Source of the DNA: Actinacidiphila paucisporea
GTDB taxonomy: Bacteria; Actinomycetota; Actinomycetes; Streptomycetales; Streptomycetaceae
Length of the DNA stretch: 56,207 nucleotides
Assembly: GCF_900142575.1 (NCBI RefSeq)
Contig: NZ_FRBI01000006.1
Span: 1 to 56,207 of the forward strand
Reading direction: 5' to 3'
Below the pieces are notes generated by a model that saw only the letters and a list, made by a program, of their open reading frames with translations, was not told the origin of the DNA and made no database searches. A program made the translations under genes and the position numbers. Every line of letters starts with the position of its first letter. Position 1 is the stretch's first letter. Positions 25,817 to 35,549 of this stretch are shown piece by piece.

Positions 25817-26923
25817 TCACCGGGCGTCTTCGTAGTGCAGCAGTTCCTGGGGAATGCCTCCGGTCGCGAGATCGCGCACCGTCGCGGCGACCGTCGCCGG
25901 CGAGCCGCAGACGTAGTGGGCGCAATCGCGCCCCACGCCCGCGCGCAGGACGGGGCCGGCCAGGCTGCGGTTGTCGAAGGTGCCGGCGTCCGCGCCGACC
26001 AGCGGCGTGACGCGGAGCCACGAGTGCGCCTGGGCCAGTTGCCGCAGCGCGGACATGTCGTACAGGCCCTGGGTGTCGCGGGCGCCGAAGAACAGCTCCA
26101 CCCGGCGCGGCGGGCCGTGCCAGGCGATCTCCTCGACCAGGGCGCGCAGCGGGGCCAGGCCGGTGCCGCCGGCGATCAGCACCAGGTCGCGGCCGTCGGA
26201 CCGCCGCAGCGCCAGCCGGTCGCCGACCGGGGCGCCGAGGCGCAGCACGTCGCCCTGCCGCACCCGGTAGACCAGGGCGGGGCTGACCAGGCCGCCGTCG
26301 ACGGCGCGCACGTGCAGCTCGACCGTACCGTCGGCGCGGACCGCGTTGGCCGGGGTGAAGGGCCGCCAGGTGCTCGGCAGCATCGGTGTCTCCACCATCA
26401 CGGACTGCCCGGCGGCGTAGGCCATCGGGTGGTCCAGGCGCAGCGTCAGCACAGCGACGTCGAAGCCGCGCGGCTCGTGCCGCACCACCTCGGCGTTCCA
26501 CCAGGCCGGGTTCACCGCGCTGTCGGCCTCGGACGCCTGGAACATCGTGCGGGCCACCAGGCCGTACGCCTCGGTCCAGCCGTGCTGGAGTTCCGCGGTC
26601 CACGCGTCGCCCAGGAAGTAGGCCAGCGTGGCGAGCAGCGCCTGGCCGACCGCCTCGTAGTGCTGCGCCACCACCTGGAACTTCCGGTGGTCGCGGCCCA
26701 GTTGCTGCAGGTAGGGGACGAGCCGCGCGGGATCGTCCGCGTCCGCGACGATCCGGCCCAGCGCCCCGACCAGCCGGTCGCGCTGCGTCCCCATGGCGAC
26801 CGGGAACATCGGCCGGACCTGCGGCGCGATGAGGAAGAGGTAGGAGTAGAAGTACCGCGGCACCTCGTCCCCGGACTTGCCGACCAGGGCGAAGGAATCT
26901 CTCAGCGCCTGGGAATCGCTCAC
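25817..26923 (-). CDS. Flavohemoprotein (globin plus FAD/NAD(P) reductase)
   Basis: 368 residues: a globin domain (~1-130; YFYSYLF with B10-type Tyr, and proximal-His region LGRDHRKF/AQHYEAVG), then an FAD-binding domain (~150-245; RPFTPANAV replaces the usual RxYS) and an NAD-binding domain with IAGGTGLAPLRALVEEI (~268-284). This is the architecture of nitric-oxide dioxygenases, which convert NO and O2 to nitrate. It is slightly short for Hmp (~390-400). The GTG start at 26923 has only a weak ribosome-binding site. It follows the single-domain globin gene by 90 bp. Confidence 0.9.
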   Translation of the reverse strand: MSDSQALRDSFALVGKSGDEVPRYFYSYLFLIAPQVRPMFPVAMGTQRDRLVGALGRIVADADDPARLVPYLQQLGRDHRKFQVVAQHYEAVGQALLATLAYFLGDAWTAELQHGWTEAYGLVARTMFQASEADSAVNPAWWNAEVVRHEPRGFDVAVLTLRLDHPMAYAAGQSVMVETPMLPSTWRPFTPANAVRADGTVELHVRAVDGGLVSPALVYRVRQGDVLRLGAPVGDRLALRRSDGRDLVLIAGGTGLAPLRALVEEIAWHGPPRRVELFFGARDTQGLYDMSALRQLAQAHSWLRVTPLVGADAGTFDNRSLAGPVLRAGVGRDCAHYVCGSPATVAATVRDLATGGIPQELLHYEDAR

Positions 26924-27013
26924 GACCGCTCGCCGCCGGCTGACATCAGGGGTGACCTCCGGACAGGGGGGAGCGGCCGGCGGCCCCTGTGCGGGGACCG
27001 CGGACGCGGTGCG

Positions 27014-27427
27014 TCACTTCGCGGCCGCATCGGCGGCCGCGATCATGGTGCTGCTGATCACGCCGTAGACGGCCGTCCAGGACTCCTCGACGGCGGGCGT
27101 CCACGCGTCACCGGCGTAGTGCCGCAGGGTGGCTATCAGGCTGGCGCCCACGGCCGGGTAGTGCTCGGGCAGCGCGCCGTAACCCGCGTGCCGGCGGCCG
27201 AGGTTCTGCAGCATGTCGGTCAGCGTGTCGGTGTTCTCGAGGTTGGCGACCAGGGCGCCGAGCGCCGCCCACAGGCGGTCGCGCTGCTCGTCGATATGCG
27301 GGGCGAACAGCGGGCGTACCCCGGGGTTGTTGGCGAACAGATGGTCGTAGAAATACGCCGTCACCTGCGTGCCGTGCGGCTCAACTACCTTGAAACTACT
27401 GCGAATCAGCGAAAGGTCTGCGGTCAT
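27014..27427 (-). CDS. Single-domain globin
   Basis: 137 residues, globin domain only: AYFYDHLFANNPGVRPLFAP (B10 Tyr region), HAGYGALPEHYPAVGASLIATL (F8 proximal His in the family's ...H..YG or EHYP block), and WTPAVEESWTAVYGVI. It is homologous to the globin half of the next gene, so the pair looks like a duplication followed by domain specialisation. Start ATG 27427; an upstream start at 27475 would add 16 residues with no support. It is the first gene of the operon; paired GACATGTC sites lie 70-101 bp upstream. Confidence 0.88.
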   Translation of the reverse strand: MTADLSLIRSSFKVVEPHGTQVTAYFYDHLFANNPGVRPLFAPHIDEQRDRLWAALGALVANLENTDTLTDMLQNLGRRHAGYGALPEHYPAVGASLIATLRHYAGDAWTPAVEESWTAVYGVISSTMIAAADAAAK

Positions 27428-27496
27428 GGCGGCCGACTCTAGCCAGCGGCCCTGAATCGAACAAGTTGTGTCCACGGGGCGTGGGAGCGGCCCCCT

Positions 27497-27528
27497 GACA
27501 TGTCCGACACCTGCCCGCCGGACATGTC
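27497..27528. promoter_or_regulatory. Paired GACATGTC palindromes upstream of the globin operon
   Basis: Two copies of the 8-bp palindrome GACATGTC (27497-27504 and 27521-27528), 24 bp apart, lie within a larger 10-bp inverted repeat GACATGTCCG...CGGACATGTC with a 12-base centre. Less regular CCCCCTG/CAGGGGG flanks extend the symmetry. It sits between the divergent globin and tldD genes, 70 bp from the former and 122 bp from the latter. Confidence 0.6.
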
Positions 27529-27649
27529 GCCATCCAGGGGGGTGGCCCGCTTCCGCGGCGCGAATCGCCCGCGGGCCAATGCTGTGGCGAAGCCGACGCG
27601 GTCAGGCCATGATTCACTGCGGACACGCTGACGCGAAGGGAAGTTCGCC

Positions 27650-29181
<1,532 letters not shown>

Positions 29182-29185
<4 letters not shown>

Positions 29186-30576
29186 GCATCGCGACGACGA
29201 AGCCGCACGAGATTGTCGAGCGGGCTCTGGAGCTGTCGTCGGCGGACGGCTGCGTGGTCATCGCCGACGAGGAGTCCAGCGCCAACCTGCGCTGGGCCGG
29301 CAACTCGCTGACCACCAACGGTGTCACCCGGGGGCGGACCCTCACGGTGATCGCGACCGTGGACGGCGGGCAGGGTGCCGCCTCCGGGGTCGTGTCGCGG
29401 TCCGCGGTGACCGCGGACGAGTTGGAGCCGCTGGTGCGGGCGGCGGAGGCGGCGGCCCGGGAGGCCGGGCCGGCCGAGGACGCGCAGCCGCTGGTGACCG
29501 GGGTGCCGCAGTCCGCGGACTTCACCGACGCGCCGGCCGAGACCGCCTCCGCGGTCTTCGCTGCCTTCGCGCCCGCGCTGGGCGAGGCCTTCGCCACGGC
29601 GAAGGCCGGCGGGCGGCAGCTGTACGGCTTCGCCTTCCACTCGGTGACCTCGACGTATCTGGGGACGTCGGCGGGGCTGCGGCTGCGGCACGACCAGCCG
29701 ACCGGCACCCTTGAGGTCAACGCGAAGTCCCCGGACCGTACGCGGTCCGCGTGGGCGGGCGCGGCCACCAGGGACTTCACCGACGTGGACCCGCTGGCGC
29801 TGGACGCCGAGCTGGCGCAGCGCCTCGCCTGGGCCGAGCGGAAGATCGAGCTGCCGGCCGGGCGGTACGAGACGCTGCTTCCGCCGTCGGCGGTCGCGGA
29901 CCTGATGATCTACCAGCTGTGGTCGGCGGGCGCCCGGGACGCCGCCGAGGGCCGTACGGTCTTCAGCAAGGCGGGCGGCGGCACGCGGGTGGGCGAGCAG
30001 CTCTCCACGCTGCCGCTGACGCTGCGCAGCGACCCGGCCGAGCCGGGCCTGGAGGCGGCGCCCTTCGTGGTGGCGCACGCGTCCGGCGACGAGTCCTCGG
30101 TCTTCGACAACGGGCTGCCGATCGGCCCGGTGGACTGGATGCGGGACGGCACCCTGCGCCATCTGCCGACCACCCGGCACAGCGCCGCGCTGACCGGGCT
30201 GCCGATGGCGCCGGCCGCCGACAACCTGGTCCTGGAGGGCGGCGGCACGCGGTCGCCCGCCGAGATGGTCGCGGGCACCGAGCGGGGGCTGCTGCTGACC
30301 TGCCTGTGGTACATCCGCGAGGTCGACCCGGCGACGCTGCTGCTGACCGGCCTGACCAGGGACGGCGTCTACCTGGTCGAGGGCGGCGAGGTCACCGGCG
30401 TGGTGAACAACTTCCGCTTCAACGAGTCGCCGGTCGACCTGCTGGGCCGGGCCGTCGAGGCGGGCCGCAGCGAGCGGACGCTGCCGCGCGAGTGGAGCGA
30501 CTACTTCACGCGGGCCGCGGCGCCGGCGCTGCGGGTGCCGGACTTCAACATGAGTTCGGTCAGCCAGGGCGTCTGA
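29182..30576 (+). CDS. pmbA: TldE/PmbA-type protease subunit
   Basis: 464-residue partner of TldD that shares the fold but lacks the HExxxH zinc motif; where TldD has it, this protein has ADLMIYQLWSAGARDAAEG. Conserved features are the N-terminal ANLRWAGNSLTTNGV region and C-terminal CLWYIREVDPATLLLTGLTRDGVYLVEGGEVTG. It is expected to form a heterodimer with the upstream TldD, contributing to substrate channel formation. It is followed by kptA after 23 bp. Confidence 0.94.
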
Positions 30577-30599
30577 GGCCGCCCGGGGGGAGCAGGGGG

Positions 30600-31154
30600 A
30601 TGGACGAGAAGCGGACGGTCAAGGCGTCGAAGTTCCTGTCGCTGGTGCTGCGACACGACCCGGGCCGGATCGGCGTCGCGCTGGACGAGGGCGGCTGGGT
30701 GGGCGTGGACGAGCTGCTCGCCGCGTGCGCCGCCCACGGCCGGCGGCTGACCCGGGCGGAGCTCGACCACGTCGTCGCCACCAACAACAAGCGGCGGTTC
30801 GCGTTCTCGGACGACGGCCGGCGGATCAGGGCCAGCCAGGGGCACACGGTCGAGGTGGACCTCGGGCTGGCGGCCGCGGTGCCGCCGGACGTGCTCTTCC
30901 ACGGGACGGCGGCGGCCACCCTGCCGCTGATCCTGCGGGACGGGCTGCTGCCGATGGCGCGGCAGGACGTGCACCTGTCGGAGGACCGCGAGACGGCCGT
31001 ACGCGTCGGGGCGCGGCACGGCCGTCCGGTGGTGCTCGCGGTGGACGCGGCGGGGCTGGCCGCCGGCGGCGGCCAGGTCTTCCGGGTCAGCGCGAACGGG
31101 GTGTGGCTGACCGGTCCGGTGCCGCCGCAGTGGCTGCGGGTGCAGCCGGACTGA
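30600..31154 (+). CDS. kptA: RNA 2'-phosphotransferase (Tpt1/KptA family)
   Basis: 184 residues. Eukaryotic Tpt1 uses NAD+ to remove the splice-junction 2'-phosphate from tRNA; bacterial KptA proteins can do this reaction although bacteria lack the pathway, so their natural role is open. Visible features: KASKFLSLVLRHDPGRIGVALDEGGWVGVDELL (N-terminal winged-helix part with conserved RHDP), HVVATNNKRRFAFSDDGRRIRASQGHTV and the C-terminal ADP-ribosyltransferase-type half (LFHGTAA, DVHLSEDRETAVRVGARHG). The ATG follows AGCAGGGGG. It is co-oriented and closely spaced with tldD-pmbA, presumably one transcript. Confidence 0.93.
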   Translation: MDEKRTVKASKFLSLVLRHDPGRIGVALDEGGWVGVDELLAACAAHGRRLTRAELDHVVATNNKRRFAFSDDGRRIRASQGHTVEVDLGLAAAVPPDVLFHGTAAATLPLILRDGLLPMARQDVHLSEDRETAVRVGARHGRPVVLAVDAAGLAAGGGQVFRVSANGVWLTGPVPPQWLRVQPD

Positions 31155-31213
31155 GGGACCGGGCGGCGCCGGGGTGCCTACGGGCGTACGCCCCCCGGGG
31201 CGGCCGGCCGCCG

Positions 31214-31287
31214 CTGAGCCGTACGGGTGACGGGCGTGCGGGTGCGCGGGCGGGCGACCCGGGTGCGCGGGCGGGCGTACGGCTCAG
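31214..31287. repeat. Inverted repeat with internal direct repeats between kptA and the GlsB-like gene
   Basis: A perfect 12-bp inverted repeat (31214-31225 with 31276-31287) encloses 50 bases containing two copies of GGGTGCGCGGGCGGGCG. The right arm includes the stop codon of the minus-strand GlsB-like gene. It is a plausible bidirectional terminator between convergent genes. Confidence 0.65.
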
Positions 31288-31565
31288 ACCGTGGTCGTGC
31301 TGCGCCGGCGCCTGCGCGCGGCCCACAGCGCGTCGCCGATGGCCACGATCACGACGGCTCCGACGAGCTGGAGCACGTGCCGGGTCCAGTCGAAGCCCTT
31401 GGTGTCGTTGACGCCCAGCCAGGTCGACACGGCATTGCCGAGCAGGCTGCCGACCATGCCGCAGATCACGGTGAGCCACAGAGGCAGCGTCTGCTTGCCG
31501 GGGATGATCGCCTTGGCGACGAGGCCGAGCACCAGTCCGACGATGACCGCCCACAGCCAACCCAT
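31284..31565 (-). CDS. GlsB/YeaQ/YmgE-family membrane protein
   Basis: 93-residue protein with three hydrophobic helices in the transglycosylase-associated (GlsB/YeaQ) pattern: GLVLGLVAKAIIPGK after helix 1, then WLTVICGMVGSLLGNAVSTWLG, and a third helix VLQLVGAVVIVAIGDALW. Function unknown; family members are stress-induced small membrane proteins. The ATG at 31565 follows GGAGG at 8 bases. Confidence 0.9.
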   Translation of the reverse strand: MGWLWAVIVGLVLGLVAKAIIPGKQTLPLWLTVICGMVGSLLGNAVSTWLGVNDTKGFDWTRHVLQLVGAVVIVAIGDALWAARRRRRSTTTV

Positions 31566-31801
31566 GCCGCTCGCCTCCACGTCGCCGGGCGGCCGGGCGC
31601 CCGGTAGTCGTGCCGTCAGTGTCCGCCCGGTCCGGCTACGACGCATGTCGGGGGCGGCGGTGGTGCGTACGGCGCAAGACGCGCCCCTCCCCCACTCTGA
31701 TGCGCGGGCGCCGCGCGGCGTACCGTTGTCTGCAGCCGGAGCGGTGGCGCTGCAACCCGTGAGCAGTGCGGCCCGGCCTGTCGAGCGGGCGGTGGAATGC
31801 G

Positions 31802-32161
31802 ATGCGGAAGCAAGGCGGGCCGGAGGTCTACCGGATCTCCGGGGCGCGCACCGGGCTGACCGAGGACGTACGCGGACGGCAGCGGCGCTACATCATCTCG
31901 ATGTCGGTCCGCACGCTCTCGGTGATCCTCACCGTGGTGCTGTGGAACGTCGAGCGCCCGCTGGCCTGGGGGACTCTGGTGCTGGGCCTGCTGCTGCCGT
32001 ACGTCGCAGTGGTCTATGCCAATGCCGGGCGGGAGAACCGCCCGGTGGTGCCCGCCGCGTACGTGCCACCACCGGTCGTACCGGTGCTTGAGGCAACCAA
32101 AGTGGAGTCGGGACAGGAGCGGGCGGCCGGGGCGTTCGCCGACCCGGTCGACACTCCCTGA
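31802..32161 (+). CDS. DUF3099-domain membrane protein
   Basis: 119 residues with two adjacent transmembrane segments (SVRTLSVILTVVLWNV and AWGTLVLGLLLPYVAVVYAN) and a characteristic conserved block EVYRISGARTGLTEDVRGRQRRYIISM ahead of them; the C-terminus is hydrophilic. DUF3099 is restricted to actinobacteria and has no assigned function. The ATG at 31802 has GGTGGA upstream; the longer open frame to 31766 adds residues unlike the family. Confidence 0.87.
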   Translation: MRKQGGPEVYRISGARTGLTEDVRGRQRRYIISMSVRTLSVILTVVLWNVERPLAWGTLVLGLLLPYVAVVYANAGRENRPVVPAAYVPPPVVPVLEATKVESGQERAAGAFADPVDTP

Positions 32162-32418
32162 CCTGGCGCGGGGGCGTCCGGCGCCGGCTCGGCGGGGCCG
32201 GACCACACAAGCGGAACCTCAAGAAAAGCTCAGATCAATGGTGACGTTCCACTCCCGCGTACGCGTCAGTGCATGACATACTTCGTAGGCGCTCCGCATC
32301 CCCCGTCGGGGCGACGGACCGACGCCGGGCGGCTCCCCCCGTGGCTGCCCGGCGTCGCCATGTCCGGGCCCTGATCGGGCGCTCCGCGCGGGTCCGCGGG
32401 TGGGGTTTACTGGGGCGC
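32162..32418. other. Gene-free stretch with a hairpin (32321-32356)
   Basis: No convincing gene in 257 bases. It contains a 10-bp perfect stem (32321-32330 with 32347-32356) and, just before, CCGTCG-GGG-CGACGG (32304-32318). A 12-codon ORF (32238-32276, reading MVTFHSRVRVSA then stop) lies upstream of the hairpin without a good ribosome-binding site; it could be chance. Confidence 0.5.
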
Positions 32419-32673
32419 GTGAACGACGAGACGCCGATCTGCTCGGCCAAGGGGTGCCGCACGGCGGCGGTGTGGGTGCTGGCGTGGAACAACCCGAAGC
32501 TGCACACCCCGGAGCGGCGCAAGACCTGGCTGGCCTGCGACGAACACCGCGAGCACCTGGCGCAGTTCCTCGGCATGCGCGGCTTCCTCAAGGACGTGGT
32601 GGCGCTGGCCGACTGGGAGCGGCGGGCGGCCGGCGACGGCCCTGCCGACGGGGGGCGCGCCGCCCGCGGATAA
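32419..32673 (+). CDS. Small zinc-binding-like conserved protein
   Basis: 84 residues with the conserved streptomycete block ICSAKGCRTAAVWVLAWNNPKLHTPERRKTWLACDEHREHLAQFL. The CxxxxC and CxxH pairs look like a zinc-binding site. Some databases label close relatives 'acetone carboxylase', which this short sequence does not support. The GTG at 32419 lies 7 bases after a TTTACT hexamer. It is convergent with moaA, 7 bp apart. Confidence 0.75.
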   Translation: MNDETPICSAKGCRTAAVWVLAWNNPKLHTPERRKTWLACDEHREHLAQFLGMRGFLKDVVALADWERRAAGDGPADGGRAARG

Positions 32674-32680
32674 GCGGCGG

Positions 32681-33670
32681 TCAGCCGCCGATCGCCGACA
32701 TCGGGCGGTCCGGCTGGAGGAAGGCCGGATCGTCCAGTCCCGAGCCCGCCTTCTTGCCCAGCATCGCCGCCCGCCACAGGCCGGCGATCTCCGCGTCGGA
32801 CGCGCCGGAGCGCAGCGGGCCGCGCAGGTCGGACTCCTCGCGGGCGAACAGGCAGTTGCGCACCTGGCCGTCGGCGGTCAGCCGGGTGCGGTCGCAGGCC
32901 CGGCAGAAGGGCCGGGTGACCGAGCCGATCACGCCGACCCGGGCCGGGCCGCCGTCCACCAGCCAGCGCTCGGCGGGCGCCGAGCCGCGGACGGACTCGC
33001 CTTCCGGGGTGAGCGTGAAGCGGGAGCGCAGGCTGCCGATGATCTCGTCGGCGGTGACCATGTCGCCGCGCTGCCAGCCGTGCTGGGCGTCCAGCGGCAT
33101 CTGCTCGATGAAGCGCAGCTCGTAGCCGTGCTCCAGGGCCCAGCCGAGCAGGTCGGCTGCCTCGTTGTCGTTGACCCCGCGCATCAGCACGGTGTTGACC
33201 TTGAGCGGGGCCAGGCCCGCGGCGGACGCCGCGGCGAGGCCCTCGATCACGTCGGAGTGCCGATCCCTGCGGGTCAGGGTGTGGAAGACGTCGGGCCGCA
33301 GGGTGTCGAGGGAGACGTTGATCCGGTCCAGGCCCGCCGCGCGCAGGGCCGCCGCGGTCCTGCGCAGCCCGATGCCGTTGGTGGTCAGCGACAGGCGGGG
33401 GCGCGGGTCGAGCGCGGCGCACCGCTCGACGATGCCGGCCAGGCCGGGGCGCAGCAGCGGCTCACCACCGGTGAAGCGGACCTCGGTGACGCCGAGGTCG
33501 GTGACCGCGATCCGCACCATCCTGACGATCTCGTCGTCGGTGAGCAGATCGGGCTTGGCCAGCCACTGCAGGCCCTCTTCCGGCATGCAGTAGGTGCAGC
33601 GCAGATTGCACCGGTCGGTGAGCGAGACGCGCAGATCGGTGGCCACGCGTCCGTAGGTGTCGATGAGCAC
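32681..33670 (-). CDS. moaA: GTP 3',8-cyclase (molybdenum cofactor biosynthesis)
   Basis: Radical-SAM enzyme catalysing the first step of molybdenum-cofactor synthesis with MoaC. 329 residues. The SAM cluster is C21-NLR-C25-TY-C28, the GGEPLL motif follows (FTGGEPLLRPG), and the C-terminal second [4Fe-4S] cluster ligands are in FCRACDRTRLTADGQVRNC. It ends in GG, as required for MoaA function. Start GTG at 33670 with GGCGGAG just upstream. No other mo-gene is adjacent. Confidence 0.96.
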   Translation of the reverse strand: MLIDTYGRVATDLRVSLTDRCNLRCTYCMPEEGLQWLAKPDLLTDDEIVRMVRIAVTDLGVTEVRFTGGEPLLRPGLAGIVERCAALDPRPRLSLTTNGIGLRRTAAALRAAGLDRINVSLDTLRPDVFHTLTRRDRHSDVIEGLAAASAAGLAPLKVNTVLMRGVNDNEAADLLGWALEHGYELRFIEQMPLDAQHGWQRGDMVTADEIIGSLRSRFTLTPEGESVRGSAPAERWLVDGGPARVGVIGSVTRPFCRACDRTRLTADGQVRNCLFAREESDLRGPLRSGASDAEIAGLWRAAMLGKKAGSGLDDPAFLQPDRPMSAIGG

Positions 33671-34123
33671 GGGCTCCGCCTCCCTCCGGGCGCCTGGTCG
33701 CGCCGCCGGTCCTACCAGCCTATGTCCCGGTGCCGACAGAGCCGGGCGGCGACGGCCACCGCCGAGCGTACGCGAGGGGCACCTCTTTGCAACAGACTGT
33801 TGAAACCGCTGGTGGACGCTCGGCTCGCCGGCGGCCCCGCACCGGCCGGGCGGACAGGCTCGTCACGGTGCGCCGACCGGCCGGCGTCCCCGTCGGGGTG
33901 AACGCGGTGGCTCACCGCCCCGGCCGCGAGCGGCACGACGGCGAGCGGCACGACGGCGAGCCGACCGCAGGGCGATAGCGGGCAGTTGGCGTGTGCGCGC
34001 ACCACACAGGCATCCGGCGGACGTCGTTTCGGATGAGTTCGGACGCGGCCGCGTCAACGGGAGAGCGGCCGGTGGGCGGCCGGGATGATCCACTGTCGGC
34101 GCCGCGCCGTATCCTCAGTGACC
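33671..34123. other. 453-bp gene-free region upstream of moaA
   Basis: I see no convincing gene. It holds a CAACA-GAC-TGTTG inverted repeat (33790-33802), a perfect tandem pair of a 15-bp unit (33931-33945 and 33946-33960, CGGCACGACGGCGAG), and, on the plus strand, TATCCT at 34110-34115 that likely starts transcription of the next gene. Molybdenum-cofactor riboswitches occur ahead of moa genes in other bacteria, but I could not recognise one. Confidence 0.5.
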
Positions 34124-35116
34124 ATGCTGGACAACCGGACCGCGCCGCCGCCCCCTTCGCCATGGCCCGCGGGCTATCCCGAGGGCTATGCGGTGGTCGA
34201 CGTCGAGACCACCGGGCTGGGCAGGGACGACCGGATCGTGTCCGCGGCCGTCTACCGTCTCGACGCCCGCGGCGAGGTCCAGGACCACTGGTATTCGCCG
34301 GTCAATCCGCAGCGCGACCCCGGTCCGGTGTGGATCCACGGGCTGACCGGCGCGATGCTCGCGGACGCCCCGCTCTTTCCGGAGATCGCCGGCGAGCTGG
34401 CCGAACGGCTCGCCGGGCGCGTGCTGGTCGCGCACAACGCGGTCTTCGACTGGTCGATGCTGGCCAGGGAGTACGCCAGGGCCCGGTCCGCCGCGCCGGT
34501 CGACCACCGGCTGTGCACCATCGTGCTGGCCAAGGAGCTGCGGCTGCCGCTGGCCAACCACAAGCTGGAGTCGCTGGCCGCGCACTACGGGGTGGTCCAG
34601 CAGCGCGCCCACCACGCCCTGGACGACGCCCGGGTGCTGGCCGAGACCTTCCGGCCGAGCCTGCACCTGGCGGCGGCGGCCGACCTGCCGCTGCCGCTGC
34701 ACGCCTGCCGCCCGCTGACCGAGTGGGTGGACACCGCGGTGCCCGCGCCGCGTTACGGGGCGCTGTACGGCTCGGGGCCGCGCTCAGGGTGGCGGCCGGC
34801 CCGCAAGCGGCCGCCGTGCCCGTATCCGAACCCGGGGCGGCTCGCGCCGGACGGGCCGCTGGTCCAGGGGATGCGGGTGGCCTTCTCCGGCGACACGGGT
34901 ATAGACCGCGAGCTGCTGGAGGACCGGGCGACCGACGCCGGGCTGCATGTCGCCTCGTCGGTGAGCCGGCTCACCAGCGTGCTGGTCACCAACGACCCCG
35001 ACTCCCCCACCGGAAAGGCGGTCAAGGCCCGCGCGTACGGCACGCCGGTGATCGGCGAGCGGCAGTTCACCGAGCTGCTCAAGGCCGTCACCCCGGCCTC
35101 CGGCGTCCACGGCTGA
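34124..35116 (+). CDS. DnaQ-like 3'-5' exonuclease with C-terminal BRCT domain
   Basis: 330 residues. An ExoIII-type exonuclease domain (~20-190) with DVETTG (ExoI), HNAVFDWSMLA (ExoII) and HHALDDARVLAE (ExoIII epsilon, HxxxxD) is followed by a BRCT-like domain (~240-325; GMRVAFSGDTGIDRELLEDRATDAGLHVASSVSRLTSVLVTND in parts). Such proteins are epsilon-like proofreading/repair exonucleases of actinobacteria distinct from the replicative DnaE partner. TATCCT 8 bases before the ATG and no ribosome-binding site suggest a leaderless message. Confidence 0.9.
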   Translation: MLDNRTAPPPPSPWPAGYPEGYAVVDVETTGLGRDDRIVSAAVYRLDARGEVQDHWYSPVNPQRDPGPVWIHGLTGAMLADAPLFPEIAGELAERLAGRVLVAHNAVFDWSMLAREYARARSAAPVDHRLCTIVLAKELRLPLANHKLESLAAHYGVVQQRAHHALDDARVLAETFRPSLHLAAAADLPLPLHACRPLTEWVDTAVPAPRYGALYGSGPRSGWRPARKRPPCPYPNPGRLAPDGPLVQGMRVAFSGDTGIDRELLEDRATDAGLHVASSVSRLTSVLVTNDPDSPTGKAVKARAYGTPVIGERQFTELLKAVTPASGVHG

Positions 35117-35224
35117 CCCCAAGGCGGCGCGGGCCCGGGGTCCGTGCGGCCGTCCGGGTGACAGCCGGGCAACACGCCCGCCGCCGGTTTGCCCGGATCG
35201 CCCGGCCACCGCAGCCTGTGCCTC

Positions 35225-35476
35225 ATGGCACGATGCGAAGTCTGCGGAAACGATTATGCGATGAGCTTCGAGGTGCACGCCGCGGGCGCGGTGCACGTCT
35301 TCGACTGCTTCGAGTGCGCCGTCCACCGGATGGCACCGATCTGCGAGCACTGCCGGGTGCAGATCATCGGACACGGCGTCGAGGTCGACGGCCACTTCTA
35401 CTGCTGCGGCCACTGCGCCAAGGCGGAGGGCGGCACCGGCATCGTCGACCACACCGACTCCCCCGCGCACGCCTGA
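35225..35476 (+). CDS. Cysteine-rich zinc-binding-like conserved protein
   Basis: 83 residues with ARCEVCGNDYAMSFEV at the N-terminus and CFECAVHRMAPICEHCRVQIIGHGVEVDGHFYCCGHC in the middle (written in parts): five CxxC pairs or CCxxC clusters compatible with two zinc sites. It is conserved among actinobacteria and I know of no assigned function. No clear ribosome-binding site precedes the ATG at 35225. It lies between the exonuclease and SURF1 genes on the same strand. Confidence 0.75.
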   Translation: MARCEVCGNDYAMSFEVHAAGAVHVFDCFECAVHRMAPICEHCRVQIIGHGVEVDGHFYCCGHCAKAEGGTGIVDHTDSPAHA

Positions 35477-35549
35477 ACCCCACCCGCCCCGACAACCCAC
35501 CGACCCCCCACCGCGCGGACACCCCACGGCCGAGTTGTACCGTCGTGGG

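Noticed and set aside
33712..34005. 97-codon minus-strand ORF upstream of moaA
   Set aside because: Contains the tandem 15-bp repeat and no recognisable domain; likely chance.
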